From positions 310,001-374,000 of the forward strand of contig JBAIAA010000749.1 in NCBI GenBank assembly GCA_037893245.1: 64,000 nucleotides of DNA, given 5' to 3'. The stretch comes from Crossaster papposus (taxonomy: Eukaryota > Echinodermata > Asteroidea > Velatida > Solasteridae). A program made the position numbers and the translations under genes. This document shows, piece by piece, positions 1 to 13,505 of the stretch. Each line of letters begins with the position of its first letter. The first letter of the stretch is position 1. The notes beneath the pieces were generated by a model. It was not told the origin of the DNA. It made no database searches and saw only the letters and a program-made list of their open reading frames with translations.

Positions 1-3000
1 ACCAGAAGCTCAAAGATTGGCTTAACTTCCTTACCGTCGACACACAGATGACAGACGCTACTTTCTACTCGTGTCTCTACACGGCCACCTGCCGTTCACA
101 GCACCACACACACCGTGTAGGTTTCGCAGTCAACTCCAAGGAAAATGCGATCCACCAACTTCGAACAAAAATTGAAGCTGAAAATCAGCAGACTTCAGAT
201 CTGTCTGTTGAAGGTGTAGCTCCGTCAGCCAAAGGCACCCAGCAGCAGATTGTGTTTGTGTTCTCCGGCATGGGGACTCAGTGGTGGGGCATGGCGAGAG
301 AGCTGATGCACACACATCCTGCCTTTGCTTCAAAGATGAAGGTGAGCACAGTACCTTGACTTATAAAACACGTAAAATATAAAACGCGTATTTCTACTTA
401 GAGTAGCCTTCAGGCATTTTATAGAATGCAAAAGAAGCAAAAAAGTTTTAAAAAGTTTCAAGATTACTTAGTACAGTTTACTATTGGCATATTCAAACGA
501 TTGGAGCTAATGAAAATATAAAGTGCCTGACTAAAAAATTGTCCTTTTGACATATAAAATTGACATATAATTTAATTTAAAATAATTTTATATAAAGGTT
601 ATTGACAAGCTGTTGCAGAACTGTGGAGCCAAATGGTCATTGGTCAGCATGCTGTCTGAGGAAAAGGACCGCGAGAGAATAAATCAAACAGGTAAATATG
701 ATGCGTTCTCGATGGTAAACTGAGTTACGGTTCTTTATGGATTTGAATTTTGCAGCTTAAAAAGCTTTAAGTTGTTCTGACGGCGCTTCAAGTTGCTCTT
801 AATAAACTTGTTAACTATCTTTTCCCTACATTCTTCATTTCAACAGACATCAGCCAGCCTTGCTTGTTTGCAGTTGCAATAGGCTTGGTGGAGCTTTGGA
901 AGTTGCGTGGTGTGGTTCCGGACGTAGTGGTAGGTCATAGTGTAGGAGAGGTAGCGTCAGCCTACGCAGCAGGTCTCCTTAGTCTGGAAGACGCAGTCAA
1001 GCTCATCTACCGGAGAGGAAGAGAACTACGTAAGACTAGTGGCTCTGGGAAGATGGTGGCAGTCTTACATCGCGTTGAAGACGCTCTCCAAGTCGTTGGT
1101 CGAAGCAAGCATGGACAAGTGCTTGATATTGCAGCTATCAACAGCCCAGGCCAAATCGTGTTCTCTGGTGAGACTTCTGCAGTTGAGGGTCTAGCTAACG
1201 AACTGAATTCAGATAATGTAAAATGTGTGGTACTAAAGGTAAATAATGCTTTCCACAGCAAACAGCAAGAGGTTGTAAAGAGCCTCTTCCGTAGGAAAGT
1301 AGGTAAGTTTCTCAAAGTACAAAACGCAACAGAGATGCGACGCACAATTCCAATGATGTCGACTGTGACAGGGCGGTACTTGACGCCCGAGGAGGCCAAT
1401 TCTCCTGAGTACTGGATTCAGAATATCAGACAAAAGGTTTCCTTTATGAATTCCATTCAGAATCTTGCTAAAGATGGCTACCGTGTGTACGTAGAGATAG
1501 GTCCCCACTCCTCGCTCTTGCCGGCCGTCCGAGACACGCTGGCTGCCGTTCAGTTTGCTGATGAGAAATTCATCACGACTTCGTCTCTGCTGCGGCCCCG
1601 AAACACCACAACGATGGCAAACGATTCTGAGAATCTTCTTTTGTCGCAGATGAGTCTCCATGTGAGTGGCATCCCTGTGAAATTCCATAACCTGTTCAGT
1701 TCCACGCTCCGGCGAGTCGTGTCGGTCCCACACTACCCATGGCAGCGAGAAAAATGCACAAATCTTTCTCTAGAAGCAAAAAAGGAGTTTCTTTTTCCCG
1801 CGGCGGATGGTCACCACATGCTCCTGGGAGAGCCCGTGGATACCTCATATCTCCAAAACAGTCCGGTGAAGATATGGCGAGCTGACCTGAACGCATCCCG
1901 GGTGCCTTGGGTTCAGGATCACGTACTGCAAGGGGCCATTGTTGTTCCTGCTGCTGCTTATACGGAGACAGCTCTTGCTGCAGCTCGATCTATGAGCTCT
2001 GATCCCTATCCACTAATTCTTAGTAGACTGACATTCGACCGTTTCATGTTTGCCTCAAAATGTGAAGGTAGCTTGGAGACAACAGTTGAGGAGATGACTC
2101 CGGAGCAATCTCTTTTCACTCTTAGGAGCCACGACGCGTCCAAAAGAACGTGGACTCAGCACTGTCAAGCGAAAATCATCTACCTACCTGGAGCTGATCT
2201 CATCAGCGAGATAAAGACTGCTGCAATCGATGTAGAAAGCATCATTTCAAAGTGTGAAGTGACCCTCCAAGGCGAGGAATTTTATACAAAGGCAACAGGT
2301 TCCGGGTTCGATCTGGGATCGTCATTTAAAGGAGTTAAAAAGTTGTTCGTTTCGCAAGATTTTCGAGAGTGTTTACTGTATGCGGACGCCCCTGCCAGTG
2401 TGCAGAGAGAGTTTCACCGCTACGTGTACCATCCAGCTTTTATGGATAGTTTCTTGCAAGCCTTCGCCGTGCTTCTGTTACTATCGACAGAAGCAGAAAT
2501 GGAGGCTTCTGGAAAAGCACTCAAATCTGTGTATAGGGTTCCAAGAAGCATCAAGACGTTCACTCTCTCTGCTCCGACTTCGCCCCATGTATGTATCCAC
2601 ATGAAGATTAGTGGAAAGGACCAGCGTTTTTGTGACATTAATGTGGCCGATGTTGATACGAAGAAGGTTTTCTGTTCAGTAAGGGGACTTGTGTTTGAAG
2701 CCATTCAAACTGAAAGGGTGGAGCCACAGGTGTGGAGTTTATCGTGGGCATATCTAGGGCCAGTAGTTGTCACAAACGGATCATCAGAATCCATGTGCGT
2801 TAAAAAGAAGGTGGTAGTCCTTCCAGACGAGTCAGAAATAAGTGCTTCACTTGTTGATTTGTTGGCAAAGGTAGAGACCTTGGATGTAACAGTCGTTGAT
2901 ACGAAAAGGGCCGATGCTGTTCAACATGCAGTTACCATCCTTTCTGAAAATACAGAATCCGATACGCTACTGATCATGATGGAAACAGAAATTGCTGATG

Positions 3001-6000
3001 TCCATTTAAATTCGGGTTTGGTCATGTCAAGGAAAGAGTTTGAGGAGTGCCAGAAAGGCACGTTATTTTGCTACTCCGTCATAAAGGCTATACAGGATCA
3101 GAGGATCAAGGCCAAGACGATTATCTTCACGATAGGAGCGCAGCAAGCAAAGGAAGGGGACGACATAAACCCATTTGCAGCCATTTTCAACACCATCGTA
3201 CTCACATCAAATCACGAGGAGCCTTCCTTTGGCGTGTGTGCTTTTGACTTGCCTATGATGGCAAGCAGCCTTAAGTGCGCCAAGATTGCTCGCGAAATAA
3301 TTTCAAACGAAGATTACTATCCAAACGACGAAAATCTAGTCGCTGTAAGGACATCAAACGCCACACAAGAAGACGACCAAGCTCCAATATTGGAGTTCTT
3401 TTCGCCTCGCTTGAAAGTGAAAAATCTCTCTAAAGCTTCTGGAGTTGTGCCAACGATGTTCTGGTCAGTTGGTGAGCAAAAAGTGTCTGGTCGTAGCCGT
3501 GTCTTCATTCAGAAAACCCCTCCCGAGAAGTTTGACACCACCGATTCAGACACTGTCTGGGTGAAAGTCGAAGCTTTCAGTGTTTGCAACGGGCAGAAGT
3601 TGGAAGAGGACAGCAATTTAAGGTCAAATACATTCGTGTACGCTGGCAGAGTCCACACGTCGAAATCAAAAGATGTCGGCGAAACGTACTTGGGCCTTAA
3701 GTCCTCTGATGAAGTAAAATCATTTATGGCCGCTTTGTCAAATGAATTGGTTCGGGTTCCTTCCTATCTGTCGCCCAAAGAGGCAGTCGGCATCGTCAAT
3801 GATTACTTGCCAGCTGCTGTCTTCTTCAATCAGGCTTTGCAAAAATCTGCAGGTATGCGTTTTGTCTTTAAGTTCGACTCTCTTGGTAGTTGTGATATCG
3901 CAACGATTGACCTGTCAACTAAATTGGGAGCTGAAGCGATCCTCTTAAATGATGGTCATGCTAATGTCGTGGAAGCCAAGACAGAGATACCTGTGATGCG
4001 CCTCAGTGAGGTAGATGAAGCGTCAGTTGACGTGCTGTTTCTGTGTCTCACATCATCTTCTTTGGATCGTACACTGTATTCGTTGTTGCCAAAGTTGAGA
4101 AGAAACGCCACAGTTGTGCTAATGCAAAGGCCGAGACAAGATGCAAGGCTTCCAATGCTTCCTTCAAAGATGAAGATTGTTACCTTCGATACTGATCTTC
4201 AGTCAACATTTGATGGATTATCCGGTGCCGAGATATCAGCTACTCTGTCAAATCTCTTGGAGATGTGTGACCCGAATGTCAAAGGTAATTTCCTGGCATG
4301 TAAAACCTACAGTGTTAAGGAACTGTCTTCTCTGGCAGCACAAAATGCTGAAATTCCCAAATACGAGGTCATCGAGGTAGGATCTGCGGAGCTTATGCTA
4401 CCACCTTCTCTTGAGAAGAATAGTTTCATTGCTGATAGAGAATCCACCTACTTGATCACAGGGGGGACGAAGGGGTTTGGTCTCAGACTTCTAGAGTGGC
4501 TGATATCAAGAGGAGCTCGATACATCTGTACTGGTTCAAGAGGAGGAATTAATGAGAAATTACAAAAGGTAATACAAAACGGGAAGAAAGTGGGTGCCAC
4601 AGTACGACACATTCAGTTGGATGTCTGTAATGCCACCGACGTTGAAAGGGCACTGCAAGACATAAAGGATGGCCATTGGCCTTCTTTGAAGGGTATATTC
4701 CACTGCGCCGCTATCTTCAGTGATGGATTCATTCAAAATGTCACAACAGAGTCATGGAACAGTGTTATGGCTCCTAAGGCTTATGGGGCACTTCTCCTGC
4801 ACCAACTGACGCTTAAGCTTGGCATCAAACTAGATCATTTCATCATGACATCTTCCATTGTGTCCCTGATTAGCAATGCAGGACAAGCCAGTTACTGTGC
4901 AGCCAATGTCTTCTTGAACGCCATCGCCCAATATCGACACAGGCGTAACTTGCCAGCGACTGCAGTACAGCTTGGTCTTATCAATGACATTGGGTTTGCA
5001 GCTCGCAGTGGTCTTGTTGAAATGTGGGAGAGTACGGGCATAGAAAGCATGAGTCCAGAAGAAGCTCTTGGTGTTATCAGTTGCGCTTTGTCGATTCGTG
5101 AACCACAGCTGGGTATATCTGGTTATTTTAATCGAAAGCTGTACGCAGCGACGCATCGCGGTCTCATGGTACAACACTTTAGAGAAAAACAGGGAACCAT
5201 TTCCATAATGAAGGAGTTGTTTCAAGACAGAGATGTGTATCTAACTGACACTAACGATACCCTGCTGCAGTCAATTCTGAAGCTTCCGTTCTCCAAAGCC
5301 AGAGAGGTGGTATTCAAGACCTTGACTAAGCTTTTGGGTCAATATCTTGGGTTGTCTGATGACCCTCCACAAGATGCCTCTCCCATTTCCCTTGGTTTAG
5401 ATTCCCTTTCGGCTTCAGAGGTCATCCAGATGATAACCCAGCAGTTTGACGTCACATTTGGGGCTGTAGATCTACTAAACGACAAGAACACGATCCAGGA
5501 GCTTTCAAGGAACATAACGAGGCAAATACTGGCGAAGGCAGATCCAACCAGCCAAACTGGTTTTGACAATACAGCGTCGTCTGTCCCCCAAGAGAAGAAA
5601 TTTGTCGTCGAGGGCGAGGTACCAAAATCATTAGGAGTGAGGCTTGTGTGTTTTCCCTCCAACGGGGCAGGACCTTCATTGTTTTCACACTGGATACAAC
5701 ATCTGCTTCCACTTGGAATTCAAGTCTTGATGGTACAGCTGCCAGGTTGGGAAGGGCGTGAAAGCGAGCAACCACTGACCAACTTAAACGATATTACGCG
5801 GCTTATCCACGATAACCTCCTGCCACTTCTTTCAGACGTTCCCTTTCTATTTTTTGGTCACAGCATGGGGAGCCTGGTCGCATTTGAAGTTTCTCATCTC
5901 CTTCTAGAGGAAGACAAGATCTGCCCTCACCACCTGTTCGTCAGTGCTTGGTACGCACCGACATCACCTTATCCTCATCCAGAAGAGCTTAATGTCTCAC

Positions 6001-6386
6001 CTGCATTATTTAAACAGTGGAGGAAGACTCTGGAGAACCCAAAGAACAATTTAGCGAAGATCCCACAAGTGAAGTTCAGTTTTATTGACGATAAAACCTC
6101 CTCGAACACCACCCTCATGCGACGGTTGTTGCCTTGCTTTGAGGCCGCCATTGGAATGATAAAAACCTACGATGGTAAACATCCAAGCCTGTTGCAATGT
6201 AACATCACAGCTTTTGGCGGGAAACAAGACAATTTTGTTCAACCTAAACTCCTTGATGGCTGGGGGTTGCAGACGTCCAAGAAGCATACCTTCAAGAAGA
6301 CCGCTTTGCCTGGGAAGCACATGTACATTTTGACAAACACCGCAGAGATTCTGAAGGAAATTCGTCTCGCGTGCAAGAAGATATGA
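1..6386 (+). CDS. Animal FAS-like type I polyketide synthase, 5'-partial (AT-DH-psiKR/ER-KR-ACP-TE)
   Basis: Three exons: <3-341, 598-691 and 847-6386, all GT-AG with phases that match, giving about 1990 visible residues. The frame is open to the window edge, so the ketosynthase lies upstream. Residues below are numbered from the codon at 864. The acyltransferase has GHSVGE with nucleophile S26. The dehydratase has HxxxGxxxxP (H353) and a second-half Asp in HPAFMDS (D528). A diverged pseudo-KR/ER block follows (about 640-1180) without the GGVG nucleotide loop of an active enoyl reductase. The ketoreductase has TGGTKGFG (from 1199) and S1331, Y1344, N1348. The ACP has GLDSLS (S1514). The C-terminal thioesterase has GHSMGS (S1667), D1789 and H1819, and looks more like type II (OLAH/GrsT) than FAS thioesterases. 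It should act in the cytosol and build an acyl chain. The product is unknown; confidence is high for the family and low for the metabolite. Confidence 0.93.
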
Positions 6387-6619
6387 GCCAACTGATTAAC
6401 TCAAAGATGTAATAATGTCAGTCTTTTAAGTTCTGCACGCTTAGTTTATCGAACAGAAGATACACTTGTTTTACACTAGCATGGTTCTTTGGTTTGCGCT
6501 AAGGTTTCTATTATAGCTTTTTATTGTGGGATTGTGAGCACGGGCGATAGGCTGATATAATCCTACTGTATGTTCATTTGTTAATACCACATTCCCGTTC
6601 AGTCCCAAGAATGTCGTTA

Positions 6620-6625
6620 AATAAA
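6620..6625 (+). promoter_or_regulatory. Candidate polyadenylation signal of the PKS gene
   Basis: An AATAAA hexamer lies about 235 nt after the PKS stop codon. A second AATAAA follows near 6712. Either could end the 3' UTR; this is inferred from position only. Confidence 0.4.
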
Positions 6626-7974
6626 ACAAGTCGCTAAATCCTTCTGTGCTGTCGAGATATTACAGTAACCTTACTCAGATTGGGAACAAAACGTTAAAAT
6701 AATAGTTTCTAATAAAATCAATAGTCAAAGTAATAATTCGCATAAACTGATAAACTGAAATGAAGTGTAGGCTATGTATGGTATAAAGTTTTTCATTCGT
6801 TTTACGCGATTAACATTAATAAATGCATAGGCGTAGTTTGCAGAAGTAGGCCTATTTGCTTTACATTTTCAAGGTAGCCTCAACCCAGGCTTGAAAAGCT
6901 CAAACGTAATGGTAGTTTGTGAACAACCCAAATATTCCATTTCTCCAGTATACTGGAGAAAGTGTATGTATTATATCAATCTGTAGGTTATAGATTCCAT
7001 GGAATTATTAGTGTACAATTAAAGCAGTTATAGATGAGGTGAATAATGCACTACGCCATAAACAGGATTATCATGGTTTGTTTTTAAATGTTAATCTTGT
7101 TAATTTAAAGACTATTTTGAATAAAATATATATTATTTTTGATAAAACTAATTAAACATATTTCTGCATGCTTGCTCGAACGTTTTAATCTGATTTTTAA
7201 AAACCAGTTCACTATACAATGGGATGCCGTAGTCATAGCAATGGATATGCAACCCAGACACCAGGATTATACATATTAAACAATAATATTTGGATTTTAT
7301 AGTTTTTATGGATTTATGTTCTGTCCTAAAAAACAAGTTCATTATTGTATACGAAAGCTGTGGACCAAATTTGTATTTCGATGCTTATGTGTCTCTTCTA
7401 TTCTAAATATTTGTACAATGAGCGATATTATTTACTAAGTATAGTAACTGTTAAAGTAAATATAGTAACTGTACAACATAGTGATGTTGTCAATCCCTAT
7501 TGCAAGTATTTTACCACAAGATATAAGAATATTAAAAACAGGACTTTTAGGGGAACTTAAAGATAATGTAACTTAATATCTATATGATATATGATTATTG
7601 TATTCTTTTTTTAAATGGGACAATGAATAACTCTTTTTCCATCTATACATATATATAATACATGTTTTTACGTCTTTTATGCAGATAATAATGTCGATAT
7701 CTTATGACAGAGTGGCGCTATAGGCAGGTTTTTCAGGAAACTGCTTTTAGTAAACGCTTTGCCTAATACGACTACTTAATTGTGTACTCATTGTAAAACC
7801 TTCGGTGTAAAACACAAGATAGCCCTATAGTATGGTGTTCTATAGTGTAAATTAAACAGTGGCAGTACGTGCACTTCTTTTGTTTTGGGAAAACTGTTTG
7901 CACACTCTGTTTTGGTTAAAACTCTTATGCAACACTTTAGTTGCATAAGTATACTTGCATAAGACAGTATCTAC
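6626..7974. other. AT-rich intergenic DNA without a recognised gene
   Basis: Short open frames here have no recognisable protein features and the composition is strongly AT-rich. I see no clear terminal inverted repeat or tandem array in this stretch. Confidence 0.5.
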
Positions 7975-8475
7975 CATAGCGTGTCAACGTCATTTTCGAC
8001 AATCCTTGAGTAAATTTTGCTATATATTCAGAAACAATATTGTCACAGGCGGCTGAATTAGATTTTTCAAAAGGACTGAACTATTTTTTTAGGACGAACA
8101 GACACAATATAAGTGGAATATTACTGGAAATCCCCCTGGAATCCCACAGTAGTATAAAATTGTTCATAGCAGCTTTTGCAGTACAGTAGCAGTAGGCCTA
8201 CGTGCACTTATTTTATTACACGTGTGTAGTCTTTCTTTGGCAAAGTTTTGTTTCGGTTGAGAAGTTCACATTCCTATAAAATAATTGTGCCTAAAATGTA
8301 TATTACGGCAGTTTTAGTTTAAATATATTTGGAACCGCTGAAATAAACTTGAAATGGTATTCAGAAATGCAAATAAAATGTGAATAAAAACTAAACACAG
8401 GTTATTTTTTATTTTGCAAAAGATAAAATGCTTCTAGAAAAAAAACCGAAAACAACTCGTCTATTCAATTGTATG
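7975..8475 (+). repeat. Interspersed repeat K, copy 1
   Basis: This roughly 500-bp block recurs with scattered differences at 9175-9700 in the same orientation, and its left part recurs inverted at 13204-13440. Shared landmarks include the CAATCCTTGAGTAAA and AATCCCACAGTAGTATAAAA strings. It has no coding potential that I can support. A long poly-C run (8483-8501) follows it. Confidence 0.75.
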
Positions 8476-8689
8476 ATACCGAATCCCCCCCCCCCCCCCC
8501 CCCTCCTAGGAGCATTTTGAAAAAGGTGCCCGACTTTTTTAGCAGTTTGTACACGAGAACAAAGAGATGTCTCCACAGGGATACAAATTTGAGAGTTCGT
8601 GTGTTTGGAGTAGGTTAATACACGAGGCTATACAACGTCCACGAACGGAACGCTCCCGAGTGTAGTATTCTTCGTATTTTTTAATTTTT

Positions 8690-9078
8690 TTAAAGGTAGG
8701 ATACACCAATGGTAATTGCTTGAATTGTCAGGAATGGGTGGATTGGGGGGGGGGGGGGGGATTTTATAGTAAATATCGTTTAACTGACCTGTAGAAGTTT
8801 TACAATCATGGATTGCGAGAAAACCACGAAAAACAGCGTTTGTTTTCAACTGGCGTCGAGCAGTTATTCTTATATTATTTGTGTGTTTTTCGCGATCGCC
8901 GTCTATCGCGAATTTGTCTTTATAAAATTCTATTTTTCAGAATAATTACAGAATACCTAGCGCAATCATTTTGCTGGATGCCTAGAATCATTATTTACTT
9001 TCAGATGAGTAAGATATTATTTCATAATTCGGTAGTACATTTTTTTGATATCTGCAAATGGTGTATCCTACCTTTAAA
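8690..9078 (+). mobile_element. MITE family A, full copy 1 (TTAA target)
   Basis: Terminal inverted repeats AGGTAGGATACACCA and TGGTGTATCCTACCT are each bordered by TTAA. The element is about 390 bp, non-coding, with a central CGCGATCGC block. Other copies are at 39053-39420, 51683-52016 and 61017-61320, with partial or rearranged copies at 33065-33452 and 38635-38818. TTAA targets with AGG...CCT ends suggest a Kolobok- or piggyBac-mobilised MITE; the superfamily is inference. Confidence 0.8.
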
Positions 9079-9174
9079 CAAACACGATACATTACTAATG
9101 CTCTGGGATTTCAGAGGGAATTTCCCGCGTTTGTTTTTATTGTACTGATTTTGTTTTTATCTAACACAGTATTT

Positions 9175-9700
9175 GCACAAGTGCCATAGCGGGTCAACAT
9201 CTTTGTCAGCAATCCTTGAGTAAACATCGCTATCAATTTAAAAAACAATGTTATCACAGGCAGCTGAATTTGATTTATCTGAAAAAAAATTTTTTAGGGC
9301 GAGCAGACACAATATGAGTGGAATATAGGAAATCCCCCTGAAATCCCACAGTAGTATAAAATAGTTTATAGGCCTATCAGTTTTTGCAGTACAGTAGCAG
9401 TATACATGCACTTATTCCATTACAAGGGTGTAGGCCCTAGTCTTCCTTTGGCAAACCTTTGTTTCGGTTAAAAAGTTCACATTCTTATAAAATAATTGTG
9501 CCCAAAATGTATATTGTGGCAGTTTTAGTTTAAATATATATTTTGGAACCGCTGAAATAAACTTGAAATGGTATTCGGAAATGCAAATAAAATGTGAATA
9601 AAATCCTAAATACGGGCTATTTTTTATATTGCAAAAGAGAACATGCTTCTAGAAACAAACGAAAACAACTCGCCTATTAAATTAATTGTATGATACCACA
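9175..9700 (+). repeat. Interspersed repeat K, copy 2
   Basis: Second direct copy of the block at 7975-8475. The two copies flank MITE A copy 1, so this looks like a duplicated segment rather than two independent short insertions. Confidence 0.75.
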
Positions 9701-9824
9701 GACCCCCGCATTCTAACCACCATGCCCAATTTAGCCTTTCTGTAAATTAATCATCTTTTTGTATTACATGTACAAAAATGCGCTAAAATCTGTAATTGCA
9801 CCATTGCAGCATAATTATGTTCGG

Positions 9825-10025
9825 TTTGTAAAAAGCATCCAAGTTTACAAAAAGCCTCAAAACTAGAAAAGGATCCGAATAAAAAAAACATCCGAGTTTA
9901 CAAAAAGCATCCGAACTAGAAAAGCAACCGATTAAAAAAAGCATCCGAGTTTATAAAAAGCGCTTGAGTTTACGAAAAGCATCCGAATTAGGAATGCATC
10001 CGAATTGGGAAAGCCTCCGAGTTGT
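9825..10025. repeat. Degenerate tandem repeat, unit about 20 bp (AAAAAGCATCCGAGTTTAC-like)
   Basis: About ten imperfect units built on AAAGCATCCGA and GAGTTTAC alternate across 200 bp. The remaining sequence to 11165 is AT-rich and holds no gene or repeat that I recognise. Confidence 0.65.
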
Positions 10026-11171
10026 AAAAACACGTCCGATCTTGTTGACACTGATTCTGCTTCGTTTTAACACAACGCAGCCGATTCGCGTTTACGCAAG
10101 TTGACGCTCAAAATGACGAGGCACTAGGCTGATCTGCAGGAAACGACGTAGTTTTTTAGAGAGAGGACATTTTCAGAACCCCATATCCCTATCACCGGCT
10201 CCATAACGATTGCCAAACTACATGAATAAAGCCAAATCAGATACAAAGCTAGGGTTCAGAAAACCGATTACTTTTGTAACCAAGCAGACGCAAGATATAA
10301 AAAAAAAACATCTGATGGAAACTTTCTTTCAGGTCTGACAAGGTGTTGTATTTAATTTTGACAAAATAACGAATCATTATGACCAATTAATAGTAACCAG
10401 GCTATCAGTATCAACAAGGCTACAGCAATAACAAGGCTACCAGATATAGTTACGGGGTCTGTGTGAAGATAAACAGTATTGATCTTTAAATAATATTACA
10501 CATTATATTAACAAAAATACAAAAATGTAAGCACAGTTATAATTTTTACTATTTCCATATACGTGGACGAATAATTTGAAAAGTTCGGAAAATGCACATA
10601 CATGCTTCAAATGTTGCTACAGTTATGAACAATTTGAAAAGTCCAGATAATCATAGCGTACCAATCTTATTTCCATCTTTAAAATGCATATGCGGAAGGT
10701 TGACAAATTCAACAATAATTTATTTTGATGAGCAGACGAACAATTTTGGAGGGCAACATCCATAAGAAAGTTTGTCCAAGTTCACATTCTTCGACATATT
10801 TTCTAAACTTTTGTATATTTTTCTGAAACAATTTACACCAACAAATTCAACTTCATCGTACCTGCTAGAAGTTACTGGGGTGCAAACTCGTGTAGCAGAA
10901 GCTACCGCCGTAATTAAATGTCCGTACCACATACAGGATTACTGAAACAAATTATGAATGTATTAATAAATACAAGTCTGCCAGAACACGCCTAAAAAAG
11001 GAATCGTTTACAACTTGTCTTTAACATGGAAATGTAAGGTACATTAAATAACTGTCGAGCTACAAGAGGTCTGTGATATATTCAAATAATGCAACTTACA
11101 TAAACACATAAACAACGATCGGTATAGCAACCGTTAGTTCGTTTTACCAATACATTGTAAACCATGATTCA

Positions 11172-11745
11172 TAAATACCTGGGACAGTTTAGGCATTTAT
11201 AATTGGTCGAGAGCCCGTCGAGTGGCCGGTATTAAACGGACGATAAAGACATGGCTGGGTGTGTTTTAAACCAGCTGGCAACAAAACCCTGTCACGCGAT
11301 GTCGCATTATACCCGTCCCCAGGGCTCACTTTATTTCCAACCTTACCTCGTCTCCAATAGTAAGAGCGGGTAGTGTTGGGCGCGTACAGCTCGACACCCT
11401 GGGAACGAGGTTGCCAATGGCAGTAATAGTCTGGTTCATAGTACATGTAAATACGCTTTATTGCATGTATTGTGTAGAGCGACAGAGGCGGAAACATGTC
11501 ATTTGACACACACAAAATGGCGAAACACCGAAATTTACTTGCGACAATTTTCCGGGATTTTCGGGGCTTTTTTGGCTGAATTTTACCCACAAAAACGTAT
11601 TTATTAATGGGAATAAATGTGTGTTCGATCGGTATTAATCACTCTGTTCACACTTCGGCTCGGGTAATTATCAGCACCCAGACTCCAAGCGGTATTAAAC
11701 AGAGTGATTAAAACCTCCCGAACACACATTTATTACCTTATTGAA
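11172..11745 (-). mobile_element. Repeat element G, copy 1
   Basis: The block, read on the minus strand, matches 19322-19812 on the plus strand: it starts near GGTAATAAATGTGTGTTCG and ends at CAGGTATTTATGAAT. The short open frames seen on either strand are conserved only because the DNA is repeated. The flank 11746-12554 contains only AT-rich sequence plus a small hairpin around 12170-12200. Confidence 0.65.
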
Positions 11746-12554
11746 CATCCCAAACAGCAATAATCAGAACGGCAATATACAATAACATTCACTTATGTCA
11801 TATACATGGCAACTAGCCGGACAATATTCAAAGTGGGGAACACTAAAACACTAAACATTTTGATCCCATAAATGCAACCACACAAAATTACACGCAGTTT
11901 TGCTTCAAATAATGTCCCAAACTCACCGAAAGATGATGCTTATCAGTTAACACGGCAAATTAAACATGTATATCAGAACTTTGGTCAAATTAATACGGCT
12001 GAACTTAGGAAACAGAAAACGAAAAAGGAACAGCGCTCTACAGACCCGTCTCGCTCTCACGGCGGCAAGTGCAGGAATGACGATTTCAAATTTCACTCTG
12101 CACAACGCCTTACCACATGAGTAAGCATGGCATTTCTGTAATTCCCTAACAATACACACAACTTTCGATTCCCAAATAAGTTTTAACTTATTTGTATCTG
12201 GGACACTGAATATTCATACATTCTCGATGGGATTTTCATAGTCAGAAGGACACCAGAAGGTAAGTAATAACAACAATAATTAAGTGAGCAAATGAATTCG
12301 CGGATTGCGAGTTTGGTTGGTTACACTATTGGTAATAAATTTGGCCACATTTTGGCAATGCTGTCATCTTAAACGTTATATTTTAGGTAAGAGTGATACG
12401 TTTCAGTGTGTCTTTACAGAGAAATGTTGTAATATTGAACTATTGAAAACTGAAAAAACAATTAGCCAAAAAAGTGAAAACGTATTTTAAGCAAGTCAGT
12501 GTACCAGATGTTATTTAAAATTAACTCGCAAATGGCTTATTGCGCGTGGTCCAC

Positions 12555-13045
12555 TGTGAATTTTGCCATGTGCAGTCTCAGAAAACGTCTTTTAAAATTT
12601 CTGTCTGGTTCTTCTTTTCCCTCAGCTACTGATTTTATGAAGGATTTCTTGATAACTTATTGCTTCGTGTTATCGAAGTATAAAAACTCTTCTGATGTGA
12701 AGCTAAATATTTTTTTATAATTATTTCTTTTACAACCAAATGCCGGTGATAAAACATGCAGAAGTGTTGTTTTCAATATTTCCTAAACGACATTGTACTT
12801 CAACCCGAACATATTGCCGCGTATGGCTACCCTAACTATTCAAGTCACCTCCCCACTAGACGTAATTGTATGGCGTAAATCCATGTCTTACTAATGCGTA
12901 AGTTGTGATGGTGCAACAGTTGTGTCGTAATGTCTTTCGGTTGCACGAAAGTTGTCTTACACCACACGTAAGTCAGAATGCGTATGGCAAGGAAGTTAGT
13001 ACATGTCATAAGACATCGATGGTGCAACTCTTTGGTGCAACCGGC
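12555..13045 (-). mobile_element. Repeat element J, copy 1
   Basis: Read on the minus strand it starts GGGCCGGTTGCACCA and aligns with 17099-17577 on the plus strand through the shared blocks ACGTCTAGTGGGGAGGTGAC, ATATGTTCGGGTTGAAGTAC and AATCAGTAGCTGAGGGAAAA. It is non-coding. Confidence 0.65.
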
Positions 13046-13203
13046 CCCTGGTCGGTTTGAAATATGATAAGTAAATAATCCAAAACATGTAATTTGGGGG
13101 ATTTCAGGCCGGCCGTAATGCGCTTTAAACAACAGCCAGTTGCGTGCTATATGCTGCAGACAAAGCTTCAGCGTTAATTCTCGGAGCAAACTTCGCATTC
13201 AAC

Positions 13204-13440
13204 TGTAAACTATTTAATACTACTGTGGGATTTCAAGGGAATTTCCAGTAATATTCGACTCGTATTGTGTATGTAATTGTGTAATCTAAAAAATCTAATG
13301 CAGCCGCCTGGCTGTGACAACATTGTTTCTGAATAGCGAATTTTATTCAAGGATTGTTGACATTGATGTTGACACGCTACATGCATGGCAGGTACTTATG
13401 CAAGTACTGTTCGATAATACTGAAATAAAAAAGCCAGTAC
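13204..13440 (-). repeat. Interspersed repeat K, truncated inverted copy 3
   Basis: Matches the left part of the K copies at 7975 and 9175 in the opposite orientation, including the blocks around GGATTTC and CAAGGATTGT. Confidence 0.6.
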
Positions 13441-13505
13441 AATCATAGCGGATACTGGAAATCCCCCTGACATCCCACAGCATTAGTAATAAATAACGTC
13501 TTTGT

